A DNA stretch of 64,000 nucleotides from Argyresthia goedartella (taxonomy: Eukaryota; Arthropoda; Insecta; Lepidoptera; Argyresthiidae): the NCBI GenBank assembly GCA_949825045.1, contig OX463820.1:6584501-6648500 (forward strand), read 5' to 3'. The notes beneath the pieces are model-generated. The model had not been told where the DNA came from, ran no database searches, and saw only the letters and a list, made by a program, of their open reading frames with translations. The position numbers were made by a program, and so were the translations under genes. Position 1 is the first letter of the stretch, and each line of letters begins with the position of its first letter. Shown piece by piece: positions 22,701 to 33,100 of the stretch.

Positions 22701-25700
22701 TGTCCCAACTTATTCAATAATATAAATTGAACAACAGATCGAAAGCAAAGCTGAGTAATTTAAAATCAAAACAAAATTTACAAAATTCTCATAGAAATTT
22801 TCCACTCCTATTTTTGAAATTAGAGGATCATTTTCTAAGTACGCTGTAACATGTCCTGCTTTATTTGTAACCAATGGGATAAATAACGTACAAATGTTCT
22901 ACACCCATATTATTATAAGTGGAATTTCCAAAAACCCTTCCTTAGTGGCCTACACTATGCAAGGTATCTTGGTGCAAAATTTCATATTTTTTTTGCTTTG
23001 AGACTTTTTATACACAACTTCATCCCCCTTTTCGCCATTTTGGGGGTGGAATTTTCGAAGACGCTGGGACTCTACTCAGTTATATTCAATCTTCAGCCTT
23101 AACACAAAATTTGAAGATCCTTACTTTAAAACTGACGGACTTTCATACAAACTTTCAACACCTATTTTATCCCCTTTAGGGATGAAACTAAGAAAAACGC
23201 TGAGATATCTGTTCATTGATTTTTAAACGTTAGTCTAAACACAGAATTTGAAGATCCTAACTTCAAAACTTACGGACTTTCATATATACTTTAACTTCCC
23301 ATTTTACCTCCTTAGGGGTAAATTTTTTGAAAATCCGCCATTAGAGTATTAGAGGCTATCTTTTCACAAAATTTCAGCAAAATCGACCGAACGGATTTTT
23401 CCGAACATTCCGTGCGGGGTTCTTTCAGCTTTTTAGGTTGCAGGTTTTGGGCTGGGCGTTGATGAGTCAGTGAATGAGTCAGGCCTTCTCTTTTGACATA
23501 TACAGATAATTAATAATATGTGAATAAATAACTAAACATACCAATGTCTATCTCTGTGGCGCAGCGGTTGTGGCTCTGCTTACCAAGGGAGAGGTTCCGG
23601 GTTCGACCCCCGGATGGGGGTGAGGAAAAAAACCCCTGGTTTTGGATGTTTATAAGTGTGTGACGTCGTTCCCATGACACAGGGTATCCTAGTGTGGGGC
23701 CAGAAGCAATGTATGTGCCTGTATGTAAATGTTTATGTTTAATAGATAAGTATAAAAATAGAGAAACACCAGTGGCTCTATGAGCTGTAGACCTCGCTGG
23801 TCTGTTGGTGGAAAGCTGAACTTCCCACATACAAACGTATGAATGTGTCTGGACGTGGTACGTGGAGTACGAAAGCACCAATAACTTTGACTACATTTGA
23901 TAGGTTGCATATTCATCTTATTAGAGCTAAGCTCGCCTTTGAACATGATTTTCCATTTGTATGAGTCTGTGTATGGTTTTGTGTCATAAAGTATAAAGCA
24001 ACTCATTAAATATTCACTAAGATTATATAGACTATTTCAATGTCACGGTCTCCACAAATCCAACCACACCTAATTGGTTTTAAATTTGTCAAGTCGTTTG
24101 GGCTATAGCGCTTTTTTCACATTTCCAACCCCATTTTGAAAAGTTTCCGAAAATCATATAATTATCGAACCTGCTCACAAAACTTCACGAGAATCGGTTG
24201 AGAATTGCGACCTGTGGAGGAGAACATCCGGACAGAAACATGCTCAGAGACGTTTCGCTCTCGCTCGGTCATATACATTTAAACATTCACATTAGCCACA
24301 TACATTGCTTCTGGCACACACTTCTCCACACTAGTTTACCATTTGTCGTGAGAACCAGAAACAGCGACATCACACACATTAAACATCCAAGACCTGGAGT
24401 TTTTTTTCTGTATTCCCAGCCGGGTATCGAACCCGGGACCTATCGAATGGTAGGCAGAGCCACAACCGATCTATAGAGGTCAATAGCATAACATTTACAC
24501 ACAGGCACATACATTGATGCTGGTCACACACTAGGATACCCTGTGTCGTGGGAACCAGAAACAGCGACGACTCAAACATGTAAACATCCAAGAACTCAAA
24601 CTTCTTACCGTCCCGGGACCTATTAAGCATTCTTCCGTCATTGTACCTACCTAATCCTTTTCTTTCAGCCAAGTGATTATTTTTTGTGTTGCTTCCTCTA
24701 TTCCGTATTCCTTTGTTTTTATACATATAGATTCTATATTATTATGTGTTTAAATTAAACATTGAGTAAATCATACCAATGAACGATACTTAGTCTTCAT
24801 TATTTTCAGAAATCGCTACAGAATAACCAATTTCTAAGGTATACTTAAAACTACATAGTTTACCTTGAACGCAAGTGATAATAATCAACATTTGTTTCTT
24901 TTTCCCTAAAAAAAATCGTTCGGTTATAATAACCGAATGGCGACCAAACTGAACATAAGATTACATTTATATTGGGATCATTTCAAATCGGTGCATCTCG
25001 ATTGCACCGATTTGAAAACACCCGTGTTAAGGCGTGTTAGTCCTCTCTTCAGATCACTCTTATGCCAGATACGGAGTCTCGATCTCTAACGCTGTAATAC
25101 CTAGGGCGGCGGAGAGGCTCCTTGAAAGCTGACAGTTAGTTCAAAATAATGTATTTGATAAAGCAAGATGTAGAAATATTGAATTTCCGCAGGTTCTTCA
25201 CGTTGCCAGGGTTCGTAGTAGCGACCGGAGTCATCATATGTCTGGTTTCCGTGCTAGGATTCTATAGCTCCATATCCGAGCTCTTCTACTTTGTTCTGGC
25301 GGTGAGTGTACCTTGCTTATACCCAAACCCTTCATCATCAGACCATTCTATAAATGACCTATGAGTGATAGTTTAATTCAAAGATTGTATTTTCAAAGCA
25401 GATTATCCCTGCTGCCCTCTATGCTATTATTTACCATGATTCTGAACTGAGCCAAGATAACCTACGATGTAACAAAAACGCACAGAATGATGCCCCTATG
25501 CCCTCTTGATTGCATATCATTTTATCGTTTTATCAAGTCCAAGTGCTTTCTCTTCCAGTACGTGGTGTCAATGCTAGTCGTCCTGATCTTCGTGGTGTCC
25601 ATCGCAATCGCCAGCTTCAAACTGTACAACGAATCATCTTCCGAGATCCGCACCGCTATGAGCCAGAGCATGCAGCTCTACGAGTCCAGGATCGAAGTTG

Positions 25701-28700
25701 CTAGAGTGTGGGATAACATGCAGATGGCTGTGAGTTCCACAAAGACCCACTATTATAGCATCCGAGGTAGGAATTCTCGAACCACTGACAAACACTGAAT
25801 CCGTAAACATTTTTTTTTTAAATAAGAAATAAGACATTTATTTGCAATGTCAAGGGTATTGTAGAGTATTTATTTTGGTACATTAATTGAGCTCCTTAAA
25901 CAGCTAGTCAATAGCATGCAAATATTTAGTTGTACACGTTTATTCAACATGTTTAAAATTGAAAAAATCTTGAAGTGAATAAAAACAATTCTCCAATGGC
26001 CTTTTTCGTAGTCGTGATGTGAAGACATTAACAGGGAGGTTTTTAATATCTTGAGGTATCTTATTGTATACCGCGATACACATTGCGTCACAATTATTTT
26101 GGTACAGTGCTGTTCTGGGGCAGTATTTTAAAACAAGCATTAGGGATTTATGGTATTTCTGGGATATGATCAACTAGCCTTGGTAAATAGATTTGTGTTA
26201 AGTTTAACAATTTTCGCTACTTCCATTATACAGGATGTCCAGTAGATCGATGCAAAGACTTAAACCGAAGTTAGTACAGACCATTTAGAACCATTTGAGC
26301 CAAACATACATATGGCGAAGTCTTACCGTTAAATTTTTATTGATGATTTAGTGTTTTTGAAGAAAATTTCCAGATTTTCACAGTTAAGTCTGATAAAGAT
26401 ACATACATATATTATTGAACTATTGAACTAACTGCTAGATACACTACATACACAAGTACATAAATATTAGGAAAAAATATAAATACACATAAATAAACCA
26501 ATATATACAAAGCTCTAATCTCTCCAGCTCCTTGAAACGATTCCTGAAGACGGGGAGAGACGGACTATCTCTGATAGTGCAGGGAAGCGAGTTCCAAAGA
26601 GTGATCGCTCGCAATCAAAAACACTGCTTGTATGCGACAGTATTGTGATGAGGGATAGAGAGCAGGGAATCCGTGTGAGTCTACGTGGACGAGCCGAAGG
26701 GAGAAATTGAAAAAGCTCACGGAGAAAGCTAGGGAATCGAGGGTTTGTTAGGATATTGAATAGAAGATTGAGGATGGGTGTATCCTGACGAAGACGGATC
26801 GGCAGCCATTTTAGCTCCTTATAAACCGATTCCCGAGATTTTGAAGTCGCTCGAGTCAGTTCATTTGCTCTTCGTTGGCGCTAGCCCAACAAATATCGGC
26901 ATAATCGATCAAAGGGAGTAGAAGAGATTGAACAAGAGTAACTTTTGTTTGATGGGGCAGAATATTCTGGAGCCGTCTTAGTGAGTGAAAGGTGACAAAG
27001 ACGCGCCTACTGACCTCGCTGACATGGTTAGTCCAGGAGTGTTGTATATCAAACATGACACCCAGGTTTTTGGCCTTGTCACTGTAGGCGATTAAAGTAC
27101 CATCATAGGTAACGGGCGGTATGGACAATTGTTGCAATAAGTTTAAAGAATGCCCGGTACCGGAATAATAGCCTGGGACTGACTGAGGTTTACCAGCAAT
27201 AATTTTCATAGTAACTTTATATTCATAGTAACTCGTGCATTTACTCTCGGGAAGCATTTCTTGGTGAATGATGAAGACCACAGATGGCCATCGGAACTGC
27301 TCAATACTAGGTATCCCACAGGTTTCGATATGATTACTTTATAAAGGTTGGCCAGTGATATATAATGGTGAAATGGAAGTGACGGTGACATAGATACCTG
27401 GAGAGCTTCTCAACAGTTTATCAACGTCGGTCAGTGTTGATGATGGGATCATGGAGAAATAAGGGGATCTCTGGAATTAATGAAGACACGTATGGGTATA
27501 TTTTGTAACAAACAGGATTTCAGTTTGAAATCAGTTTTTTTTCTAAAGTTTTACTTTCTAGTTCTAGTCTGCAGTAATATTTTGATATGTTTCACAGTTC
27601 GAATGCTGCGGCGTGGCCGGCCGCTCAGACTGGGGCACCGACCGCATCCCGGTGAGCTGCTGCCACATAGACTATGGCACCGTGTCGCCGTTCACCTGCA
27701 GCGCGGCTAACGCGTACAGCAGCGGCTGCGCGGGCGCACTGGGCGAGTGGTTAGGCAGCCAGGCGTATGTGGTGGCTGTCGGGGCGCTCGTGGTCGCTTG
27801 TATACAGGTGAGCTCTTCGCCGAGTGGTCGCGAAGGGTCGCCCCTCGCAGCCTTGTCGGCTCTCTTGAATAAAATATATTTGTAATACTCAATATTCAGC
27901 TTTCCATGTAGCTATGTGTAATTTTCCTTTGTTCTTCGCACATTAGATGTACGAGCAAAAAATATTCTTAGTACAAAACCGTGACGTAGCCAGTTATGTA
28001 AAATGAAAAAACATTTTTTTGTACAAAGCTGGGTAAAGAATTAAGTTTTTGACGTGATAACGTCTTTAAAATCGTTTTAGTCGGGTGACATGTTCAGAAA
28101 CTTGTGTCACACCAAAACCTCACGAGCGCGATCGCAGGTATAGCGAGAGAGAGACGGACCGATCTCCCGTCTCATCTCGAGCGCTGCCAGTCATTCCGTG
28201 AAACTTGTCACGCGGAATCCTCAAGAGCGGAGGCTTATCACGTACCTAAACATCTCGATCGTAAACCTACTTTACAAACAACCAATTTTTTTTATCTTAA
28301 TACATAACATAACCCGTGACGTAGCCAGTTATGTATAACGTAATAGTAGTTTATGTGCCTGATACATAATGGAGGGCATCATAATAATATCACTCGAGAG
28401 TTTTAATGCCTAATTATGTACAGTTACATACACTACTTTATCCTCACAAATATATTATGAGCTCTCTTTGATGTGTTAACATTATGCTGGTCGTAACGTG
28501 TGGTTTTTGAATGCAGTAAAGAGGGTTTATGATACGTGTGTAGATAAAAAAAAGTTGGTTCATTACCCAGATTTTAATAAGAATTTTGTTGTTCCTTTTA
28601 TAAAACCGAGGGGGTTCCTTGCGTAGCGTATCTTGCTTTCTAAAGTGGGTTCATCTGTTTATTTTCAGATATTGACAGGCTTGACATACTCGTATTCATG

Positions 28701-29026
28701 CATTCATATCATGAAATGATAAATGTGATTACATACTTACAAAGGACAGGGGATATACTGGGGCGTCTTGGCTATCCCCGTCGGTTGTTCTTTCACCGTT
28801 GTCAATGGCAGGCTCAGCTCACGTCGACCCACAGCACAACTGGTCATGGGCCCCGTCTCGACTGCGCCAATCCTCACGGACCTTACCAACCGCATCCAGA
28901 GAGACCCCGACTGATGATAATTATGTTTTAAATTGTTCAATATCTCCTTTACAGATGATACTGACTGCAACAGGCGGATGGCTTGCCTGGAGGTCCAAGT
29001 TCGAAGAAGTCGAATTGGAGTCGTAA
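10760..29026 (+). CDS. Tetraspanin 1 (six exons, 235 aa)
   Basis: Tetraspanins are four-pass membrane proteins that organise partner proteins into microdomains. Exons: 10760-10825, 11310-11389, 25193-25301, 25559-25729, 27598-27807, 28955-29026; joined they give 708 nt with no stop before the last codon. Membrane segments fall near residues 11-37, 56-76, 86-108 and 196-224. The large loop carries CCG (145-147), P-V-S-C-C (160-164), Cys176 and Cys186: six cysteines, enough for three disulfides. The cytoplasmic tail is short (RSKFEEVELES). The start was chosen as the first ATG in frame with the basic N-terminus MRIPKIFKSVKY. Intron 2 is 13.8 kb and full of transposons; its donor is an unusual GTTCGG. 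Tsp-2 has no intron at this point. The nearest AATAAA is at 29358, inside a SINE. The exon order is inferred from frame and family pattern; no transcript was seen. Confidence 0.9.
10826..11309 (+). other. Intron 1 of Tsp-1
   Basis: GTAAAG donor, TTTCCCAG acceptor, 484 bp. AT-rich at first, then a less AT-rich part with a short open frame (11053-11300) that has no recognisable motif. No repeat identified. Confidence 0.7.
11577..11614. repeat. Perfect 38-bp palindrome centred on GGATCC
   Basis: The arms 11577-11595 and 11596-11614 are exact reverse complements (TCTCTTTCTTTCGCTTGGA and its complement) with no spacer. It lies just inside intron 2 of Tsp-1. It may be the centre of a foldback element, but no longer flanking inverted repeat was found. 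Confidence 0.9.
11898..12082 (+). pseudogene. THAP-type zinc-finger exon relic
   Basis: An ATG at 11898 starts MVKKYCIVPMCTNSSEKHP, the opening of a THAP domain: Cys6 and Cys11 are the first zinc pair. After a stop and frameshift the sequence resumes with a W-containing stretch (near 11995) and then SSHVHCYEDHFD, which ends the C2CH zinc module. A canonical GTAAGT donor follows at 12083. In this domain the Cys should stand two residues before D-H-F; here that place is Tyr, so a zinc ligand looks lost. It is probably a relic of a THAP-bearing transposase or a captured gene exon. Confidence 0.6.
12585..12765 (-). pseudogene. Reverse transcriptase relic with deleted centre
   Basis: On the - strand one frame reads THITLGVPQDNARKSK and, about ten residues later, IIETYADDTVLYIGAI. 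These are RT motif B (GVPQ) and motif C (YADD), normally separated by about 30-40 residues, so part of the palm is deleted. It is too short to assign a clade. It abuts the start of LINE-A at 12772. Confidence 0.6.
12772..15855 (+). mobile_element. LINE-A copy, near full ORF2 (CR1/Jockey group)
   Basis: An APE-type endonuclease opens the copy (NIAHQNSQGLPGKELVLELF near 12787, TEHWLKE, then SHIIVCVYRPPRDE near 13100, and SDHSGQTVSF near 13403). The linker and RT follow. The 3' end at about 15842 matches other copies (CTACAGTA) but carries a short A-run instead of the TTTGAC tail. The family tail is a short tandem repeat, not poly(A), in other copies. Family placement is by motif only. Confidence 0.8.
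12914..15595 (+). pseudogene. LINE-A ORF2: endonuclease plus reverse transcriptase, broken
   Basis: Three open blocks: 12914-13207 (endonuclease part), 13524-14411 (linker and RT fingers, with YPQDIVKTFKLLNLKNTEDL and FRPISVLPTLSKIFEKII) and 14495-15595 (RT palm and thumb). The palm block has FCDLSKAFDCVDHN (motif A), GIPQGSILGSFLFLIYI (motif B), VLFADDTSLVF (motif C, both Asp intact) and FLGITIDSKLMWGPH. A TAA at 14409-14411 and a frameshift near 14505 separate the last two, and stops at 13205 and around 13300-13400 break the endonuclease. Catalytic residues survive but the frame does not. Confidence 0.8.
15910..16662 (-). pseudogene. Reverse transcriptase fragment of another LINE
   Basis: Frame 16102-16659 contains DSAPGWDGITSKIRKLVLPN and NYRPISMLPALTKVLKKVI, the RT finger motifs of Jockey/CR1-group elements. 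The sequence then runs into a (CT)n tract at 16108-16124 and continues in another frame with LEVFLDLAEAFGTVSIPILL (motif A, with the second Asp as Gly) down to about 15910. It differs from LINE-A at the protein level. The 5' and 3' parts are missing. Confidence 0.7.
16750..17411. mobile_element. Foldback element flanked by TTAA (piggyBac-type MITE)
   Basis: TTAA occurs at 16750-16753 and 17408-17411. Immediately inside, the left end reads CCTCTCCGTGACCCAACCG and the right end, reverse complemented, CCTCTCCGAAACCCGGCCG, giving inverted termini of about 24 bp with 18 matches. The interior of 654 bp has no transposase. TTAA target duplication is typical of piggyBac and of Kolobok; non-autonomous piggyBac-like is an inference. 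Confidence 0.6.
17412..18184. other. AT-rich intronic sequence, no feature
   Basis: It lies between the TTAA element and the 3' end of the next LINE-A. A word AAAGATTTGCGCTGAAA recurs at about 17433 and 17528, a weak local duplication. No coding potential seen. Confidence 0.5.
18420..19847 (-). pseudogene. LINE-A reverse transcriptase with in-frame internal deletion
   Basis: Frame 18798-19847 (349 codons) runs from MKTVWQIINRETGK through motif A (LSKAFDCVDHD), motif B (GVPQGSILGPFLFLVYI) and motif C (VLFADDTSLVF). Between VKVIGS and LSKAFDC it lacks about 95 residues present at 14180-14530, including the fingers motif FRPISVLP. The deletion keeps the frame. A stop near 18797 separates the C-terminal block 18420-18683. 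Confidence 0.8.
21337..22455. mobile_element. Unclassified 1.1-kb insertion inside LINE-A, 6-bp target duplication
   Basis: The LINE-A reading frame breaks at GATATC (21331-21336) and resumes at a second GATATC (22456-22461). Removing 21337-22455 plus one GATATC rejoins the ORF in frame (ENDLRYQLSA), which defines the insertion exactly. It begins GCCTCCGGAAATTATC and ends ...TTTGCAATCAAGCG, with no terminal inverted repeat, no TG/CA ends and no transposase. The left end is GC-rich with poly-A (21361-21450), the centre AT-rich, and the right end carries the 45-bp palindromic minisatellite. Confidence 0.7.
22331..22450. repeat. 45-bp minisatellite with a palindrome in each unit
   Basis: About 2.7 copies with a period of exactly 45 bp (GGG starts at 22334, 22379 and 22424). 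Each unit contains ATGGGTAGTAGTACTACCCA or a one-base variant: two 9-10 bp arms around a single central G. The units are nearly identical, so the array is young or homogenised. Since 45 is a multiple of 3, it reads as a 15-residue repeat on the - strand, but I see no reason to think it is protein. Confidence 0.9.
22791..23550. repeat. Dispersed intronic repeat with 135-bp internal periodicity
   Basis: Two diverged units: TTTGAAGATCCTTACTTTAA at 23111 and TTTGAAGATCCTAACTTCAA at 23246, each followed by a CGGACTTTCATA word and a CCCCTTTAGGG-like word. The right end (AAAATCGACCGAACGGATTT, then GAGTCAGTGAATGAGTCAGG) has the look of a widespread insect intronic repeat. Family not identified. Confidence 0.5.
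23551..23758 (+). mobile_element. tRNA-derived SINE (family 1), copy 1
   Basis: The head has an A-box-like TGGCGCAGCGG (23557-23567) and a B-box GGTTCGACCCC (23600-23610). It is followed by a shared body (CAGGGTATCCTAGTGTGGGG near 23680) and an AT-rich tail. Other copies: 24267, 24486, 29361, 43100 and 45712. Confidence 0.8.
24267..24483 (-). mobile_element. tRNA-derived SINE (family 1), copy 2
   Basis: Same family on the - strand. The B-box complement TATCGAACCCGGG lies at 24426-24438 and the head ends near CTATAGAGGTC (24473-24483). The body word GAACCAGAAACAGCGAC is at 24351. Diverged relative to copy 4. Confidence 0.75.
24486..24640 (-). mobile_element. tRNA-derived SINE (family 1), partial copy 3
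   Basis: Directly adjoins copy 2 in the same orientation. It contains the body (CTAGGATACCCTGTGTCGTG near 24532) but the tRNA-like head is reduced to GTCCCGGGACCTATT; the B-box is not intact. Confidence 0.7.
25850..26200 (-). pseudogene. LINE C-terminal fragment in intron 4 of Tsp-1
   Basis: The - strand encodes AVYNKIPQDIKNLPVNVFTS then FYSLQDFFNFK and a stop. This is the last part of an RT ORF of the same general type as 37169-37564 and 49519-50019 (pattern YNK-[IVL]-P). It is 5' truncated. Confidence 0.65.
26480..27300 (-). pseudogene. LINE reverse transcriptase C-terminal half
   Basis: Frame 26856-27281 contains AKNLGVMFDIQHSWTNHVSE and LLLPLIDYADICWASANEEQ, the region just after the RT palm in Jockey/R1-like elements. 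Sequence continues in other frames to about 26480 (LRELFQFLPSARPRRLT, SPSSGIVSRSWRD). Palm motifs are missing. It lies in intron 4 of Tsp-1. Confidence 0.65.
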
Positions 29027-29360
29027 ATTAGATAGGTACTTAGCTAATTTACTTAATTGACATTTGTAAATGTAGTCCACGCGTACACAATATGTTATAT
29101 CTGTTTTGTGATAGTTCCGGTTCGGACCCAAGTATTTTAATTAGCGTATCTAAATTCTAAATGGAATTCTATTCGATACGTTTAAATGTATAACGATCGA
29201 ATAAGTTAGGTGTAGGATTTCCCTTATTGTATAGGTGTTGTAATTAAAAATGTTAATTAGAATAACCGGCCTCTTATCATTCACATCATTGCGAGTAGAA
29301 TGAATATACACAGTCATGAGTATCACAATTTAGACTTTGACACACCACAATTGATTTAAT

Positions 29361-29578
29361 AAAACATAAAAATAAACATTTACATACAGGCACATACAAG
29401 GCTTCTGGCTCCACACTAGGATAACCTGTGTCGTGGGAACCAGAAACAGCGACGTCACACAAATTTAAATGTTTAAACATCCAAAACCTAGGGTTTTTTT
29501 TACCCCCAGCCGGGGATCGAAGCCGGGACTTCTCGCATGGTAAGCAGAGGCACAACCACTGCACCACAGAGGTCATCG
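29361..29578 (-). mobile_element. tRNA-derived SINE (family 1), copy 4
   Basis: Full-length looking copy: B-box complement GGGGATCGAAGCCGG (29513-29527), head ending at CACCACAGAGGTCAT, body word GTGTCGTGGGAACCAGAAAC (29429). Its AT-rich tail start (29358-29363, AATAAA) is the first poly(A) signal after the Tsp-1 stop codon. Confidence 0.8.
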
Positions 29579-30121
29579 ACGAGGGAGACGAAAGGGACTT
29601 CAATCGTACTGCCATGGCCATGGTACAATTTAACCCTTACCCAACTGTACATACAACACACACGTACCGTAGACTAAACAAATATATGGCAAAGAAAGAC
29701 AAATACCAAGTAGGTAGTTAAGTAACAGCGAATAGTAGATCTATACCTGTTTTTAATTATATGCAGTAAGTATTCAGGCGATAGTCGGCACTAACAACCA
29801 ACGTATTTTACGTAGATAAAGAACAACGCGCAATAACTATTTTAAAAAAGAGTGAGAGAGAAGTTGCCGGAAAAGTGAAACGACTCAAAGCCTAAGAACT
29901 AACACAAAGGAAACATGCAAATGTATCGATTCATGAATCATGCCATGATTCAAGATAAAACGATGAAGCTATGAAAATTAGGAGACCGAGCGAACGACCG
30001 CCAACCTTGTCGCTCAGATAAACCTTATCAAGATTACAGCTCCCGTGATAAAGGCTCCATTATTTTACTTTCAATGCAAAACGTACGACGTTCATGCGAG
30101 AATAGCAAATAAACTACAAAA

Positions 30122-33100
30122 ATGTTTTCGAAAATATTTACAACCGTGAAATACACGCTCGTGTCAGTGAATTTTCTTTTTCTGGTGAGTCTACATTTGG
30201 CTGCAGTATGTTGGCTTAGAACAAACAAATGGTGACAGAAGTGATGCGTGTTTCAGATCACGGGTATAATAATACTGTCGGTTGGCAGTTCTGTACAAGC
30301 GGCATATAATGGATACCACCCGTTCCTCTCTGAGAGGTTCTTCTCCTTGCCGGCGTTTTGTATTGCGACTGGAGTCATCATCTTCATCGTTGCTTGCTTT
30401 GGATTCTATGGCGCATTCATGGAGAACTATTCCATGAATATGGCGGTAAGTCAATGCCAAGGTTGAATTAAATAGGTGATATAATAAACATTGGTTGGGC
30501 CAGTGCATGCAGTACTGTACTTTGAACCATACTCCGTTTCTAGAGAGTACAAATTCGAAATTGAAGGCATGGTGTGACTACACATTGTGTGTGTGTGTGT
30601 GTGTCAATGGTAGAAACACCTGTTTTTTGGGTGACCTTTTGTGGGAGACATGGTAAATGATACAGCTGACATAAGATATCTATTCACAGGTGGATTAATT
30701 GGCCACCACCACGCTCCCCAAATTTCCTGTACTCTTCATACATTTTATATGGACTCGCCACACGCTACTAATCGCCTCTGCTCGCTCCTTGTGGCGCCAC
30801 AAAATGCTGAGTCACGCCACTTGTGCGATTAACCCATCCCTCTCTCCCTTCGCTTCAGTCAACCCGGACGAAGTTGAGACGTTCCAAAGAAAGGGGTAAA
30901 AAAGTAGCGACCGGTTGTGATCAGTGATCGCCACTAGTGGCGGCGTTTTGTGGCGACAATTTGTGGTCCATGTGTGCCGGGGCTTAATGAACGATTATAA
31001 ATTATGATAATGACTGGCTAATCTCATCACTACGACGTACAGTCGGCAGCACAACAACCTCTATCATATCTCTCCTACAAGGAGCTGAGCTAGTTATTTG
31101 TCTCTGCAGCAGCAGCGCAAGACTTCTGAATTATAAAGCTTGAGAGCAGTTCACCGCATTACGTTTTGTGTTTTAGATAACTTCCTTCACTTAAACAATT
31201 TTAACGAAAATTGTGCCCTCCTCCATTTTATCAAGAAAGACTCATTTAGAAGACAGTGCGTAATCCTACCGTAGGACTTTTTAGGTAAATAAAATATCTG
31301 TACACATCATCATAAATAAAGTTTCTGTAGGTACACTTTTTACCTATTCCCAATAGGTGTCTAAGTATGAGCTCGCCTCGGAGGGCTAGGGTTGCTTTTA
31401 GTATATTTGTCTCAACTAGCCCAAACAAAATTCCGAAGTCAAACTTTCTGCTTTCGACTTTTTCATCAATCAATCAAACGTCTTTATTACTGTAGATATT
31501 AACATATGTATACTTAGCAATCGTCATTTTTTGCCTCTTCTCTACATTGGACCACTGTGGGAGATGGGGGCGTAGAAACTCTCACAGAAAATTTTTAGAC
31601 CTCTTTTAAATAAAATTCTTACAGTATTAATTAAGCAGGAATAAATAATTAAAAAAATATTAACTGCAACTTCTGTGTTAAGTTAGTTTAACCCCATACA
31701 GTCCCGTCATTTAATTAATCTTGAACATTGTAATATCCCTTTTTTAACAAAGTCGCTTTTACATGGTTATTAAATTGCTCAAATGGCAATTTCAAAATCT
31801 CCAGAGGTATCTTATTGTAGTAGAGAATGCACTGACCCTTGAAATAATTGCTAACCTTCGCGAATCTAATCCGGGGCTAAGCTAGTCTGTAATTATTTCG
31901 TAGATTAACATTACAGCTATCGCTAAGTTTGGAAAATGTTGTAAGTTTTTTGCGTACATATATTATATTTTCGAAAATAAATTGGCTAGCTACAGTTAGT
32001 ATGTCACTTTCTTTAAAAAGCGCTCTTAAGGAGTCTGTGCGTTTTAAATTATAAATCGCTCGAATAGCCCTTTTCTGTAAAATAAAAATAGTATAAATAT
32101 CCGCTGCTTTCCCCCACAACAAGATACCAAAAGACATGTCACTATGAAAGTAAATAAAATATACTAGCCTAGATGTAGCCACATCCGTGTTTTGTCTGAT
32201 ATTCCTAACAGCGTAAGCCACAGAACTTAATTTACCAGCTAATTTATCTATGTGGGGTCCCCACTGCAATTTGATATCAATGGTTATTCCAAGAAACTTC
32301 GCATTATTTACTAATTCTAACGTATTGCTGTCTAACACTAAACTGGCCTCAACTTGCCTGACATTTGGAAGTGAGAATTTGAGTGTGTTTTACCAGCGTT
32401 TAACAATAAATTATTAACTGTGAACCAATTCAAGGTTAAAGGCAATACTCCTTTAACATCATCGAAATCTTCATTTTGTCTTTCAATTTTGAAGACCAGT
32501 GAAGTATCATCACCAAACAACACTATGTCAGTCAATTTTTCCACCATAAAAGGCAGATCGTTAATATATACCAGGAATAAGAAAGGGCCTAATATAGAAC
32601 CTTGTGGAACGCCAATTTTTACTCCCGATCCGTCAGATTTAACGCCGTTGACTTCTGGTCCATCCACGCTATCCTTGTGAGGACTCATTTACTAAGCTAC
32701 TGTGGCCACCGAAGTTAGGATAAGGTGATAATTTGGGTGGAGAGCAAAATGTAAAAGCACATATGTGTCACTTAAAAATTTAGCATAGAACGAGTCCCGG
32801 TGGCGGCAAATATTTGTTTGATGAGAATGGAGTTTGTACCCTAGTCATGGTTGTTTATCTATCTAAGTATAATATTTATCTTTATAAGTATGTGTATCGT
32901 TGTCTAGTACCCAAGATACAGGGAATCCTGGTTTGGGGCTAGCTCAATGTGTGTAAATAGTGTCCAAGGTATTATTATTATTATTATTATAAAACTTTAA
33001 CTCAAACCTTTTTACATCCAGTTTGCCGGCGCCATGATAGTCATGTTCATCTTTCAACTATCTGCCTGCATCGCCGGTTACGCGCTCCGTGGCAACACCG

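Larger units (their letters stand above)
18185..22790 (-). mobile_element. LINE-A copy with esterase-like ORF part, interrupted by a 1.1-kb insertion
   Basis: The longest LINE-A copy. From 5' to 3' on the - strand: an upstream ORF part (22717-22462 and 21336 down to about 20940), the endonuclease (about 20880-20570, LLNN/TEHWLKEN and RGGSLILVKNN motifs), the linker, RT and C-terminus (19847-18420), and the 3' end near 18185. The upstream ORF (LILMFGNRGELNKWDLIKYF, then VMFTFPYSKNLPQAEND) resembles the SGNH-esterase-like domain known from CR1-group ORF1 proteins; that match is by general pattern only. The copy is split at 21337-22455 by a foreign insertion. Confidence 0.75.

Noticed and set aside
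23551..23625. tRNA gene (A and B boxes present)
   Set aside because: The same head recurs at five other sites fused to one shared body and tail, so it is a SINE. No clover-leaf with a clear anticodon arm could be drawn with confidence.
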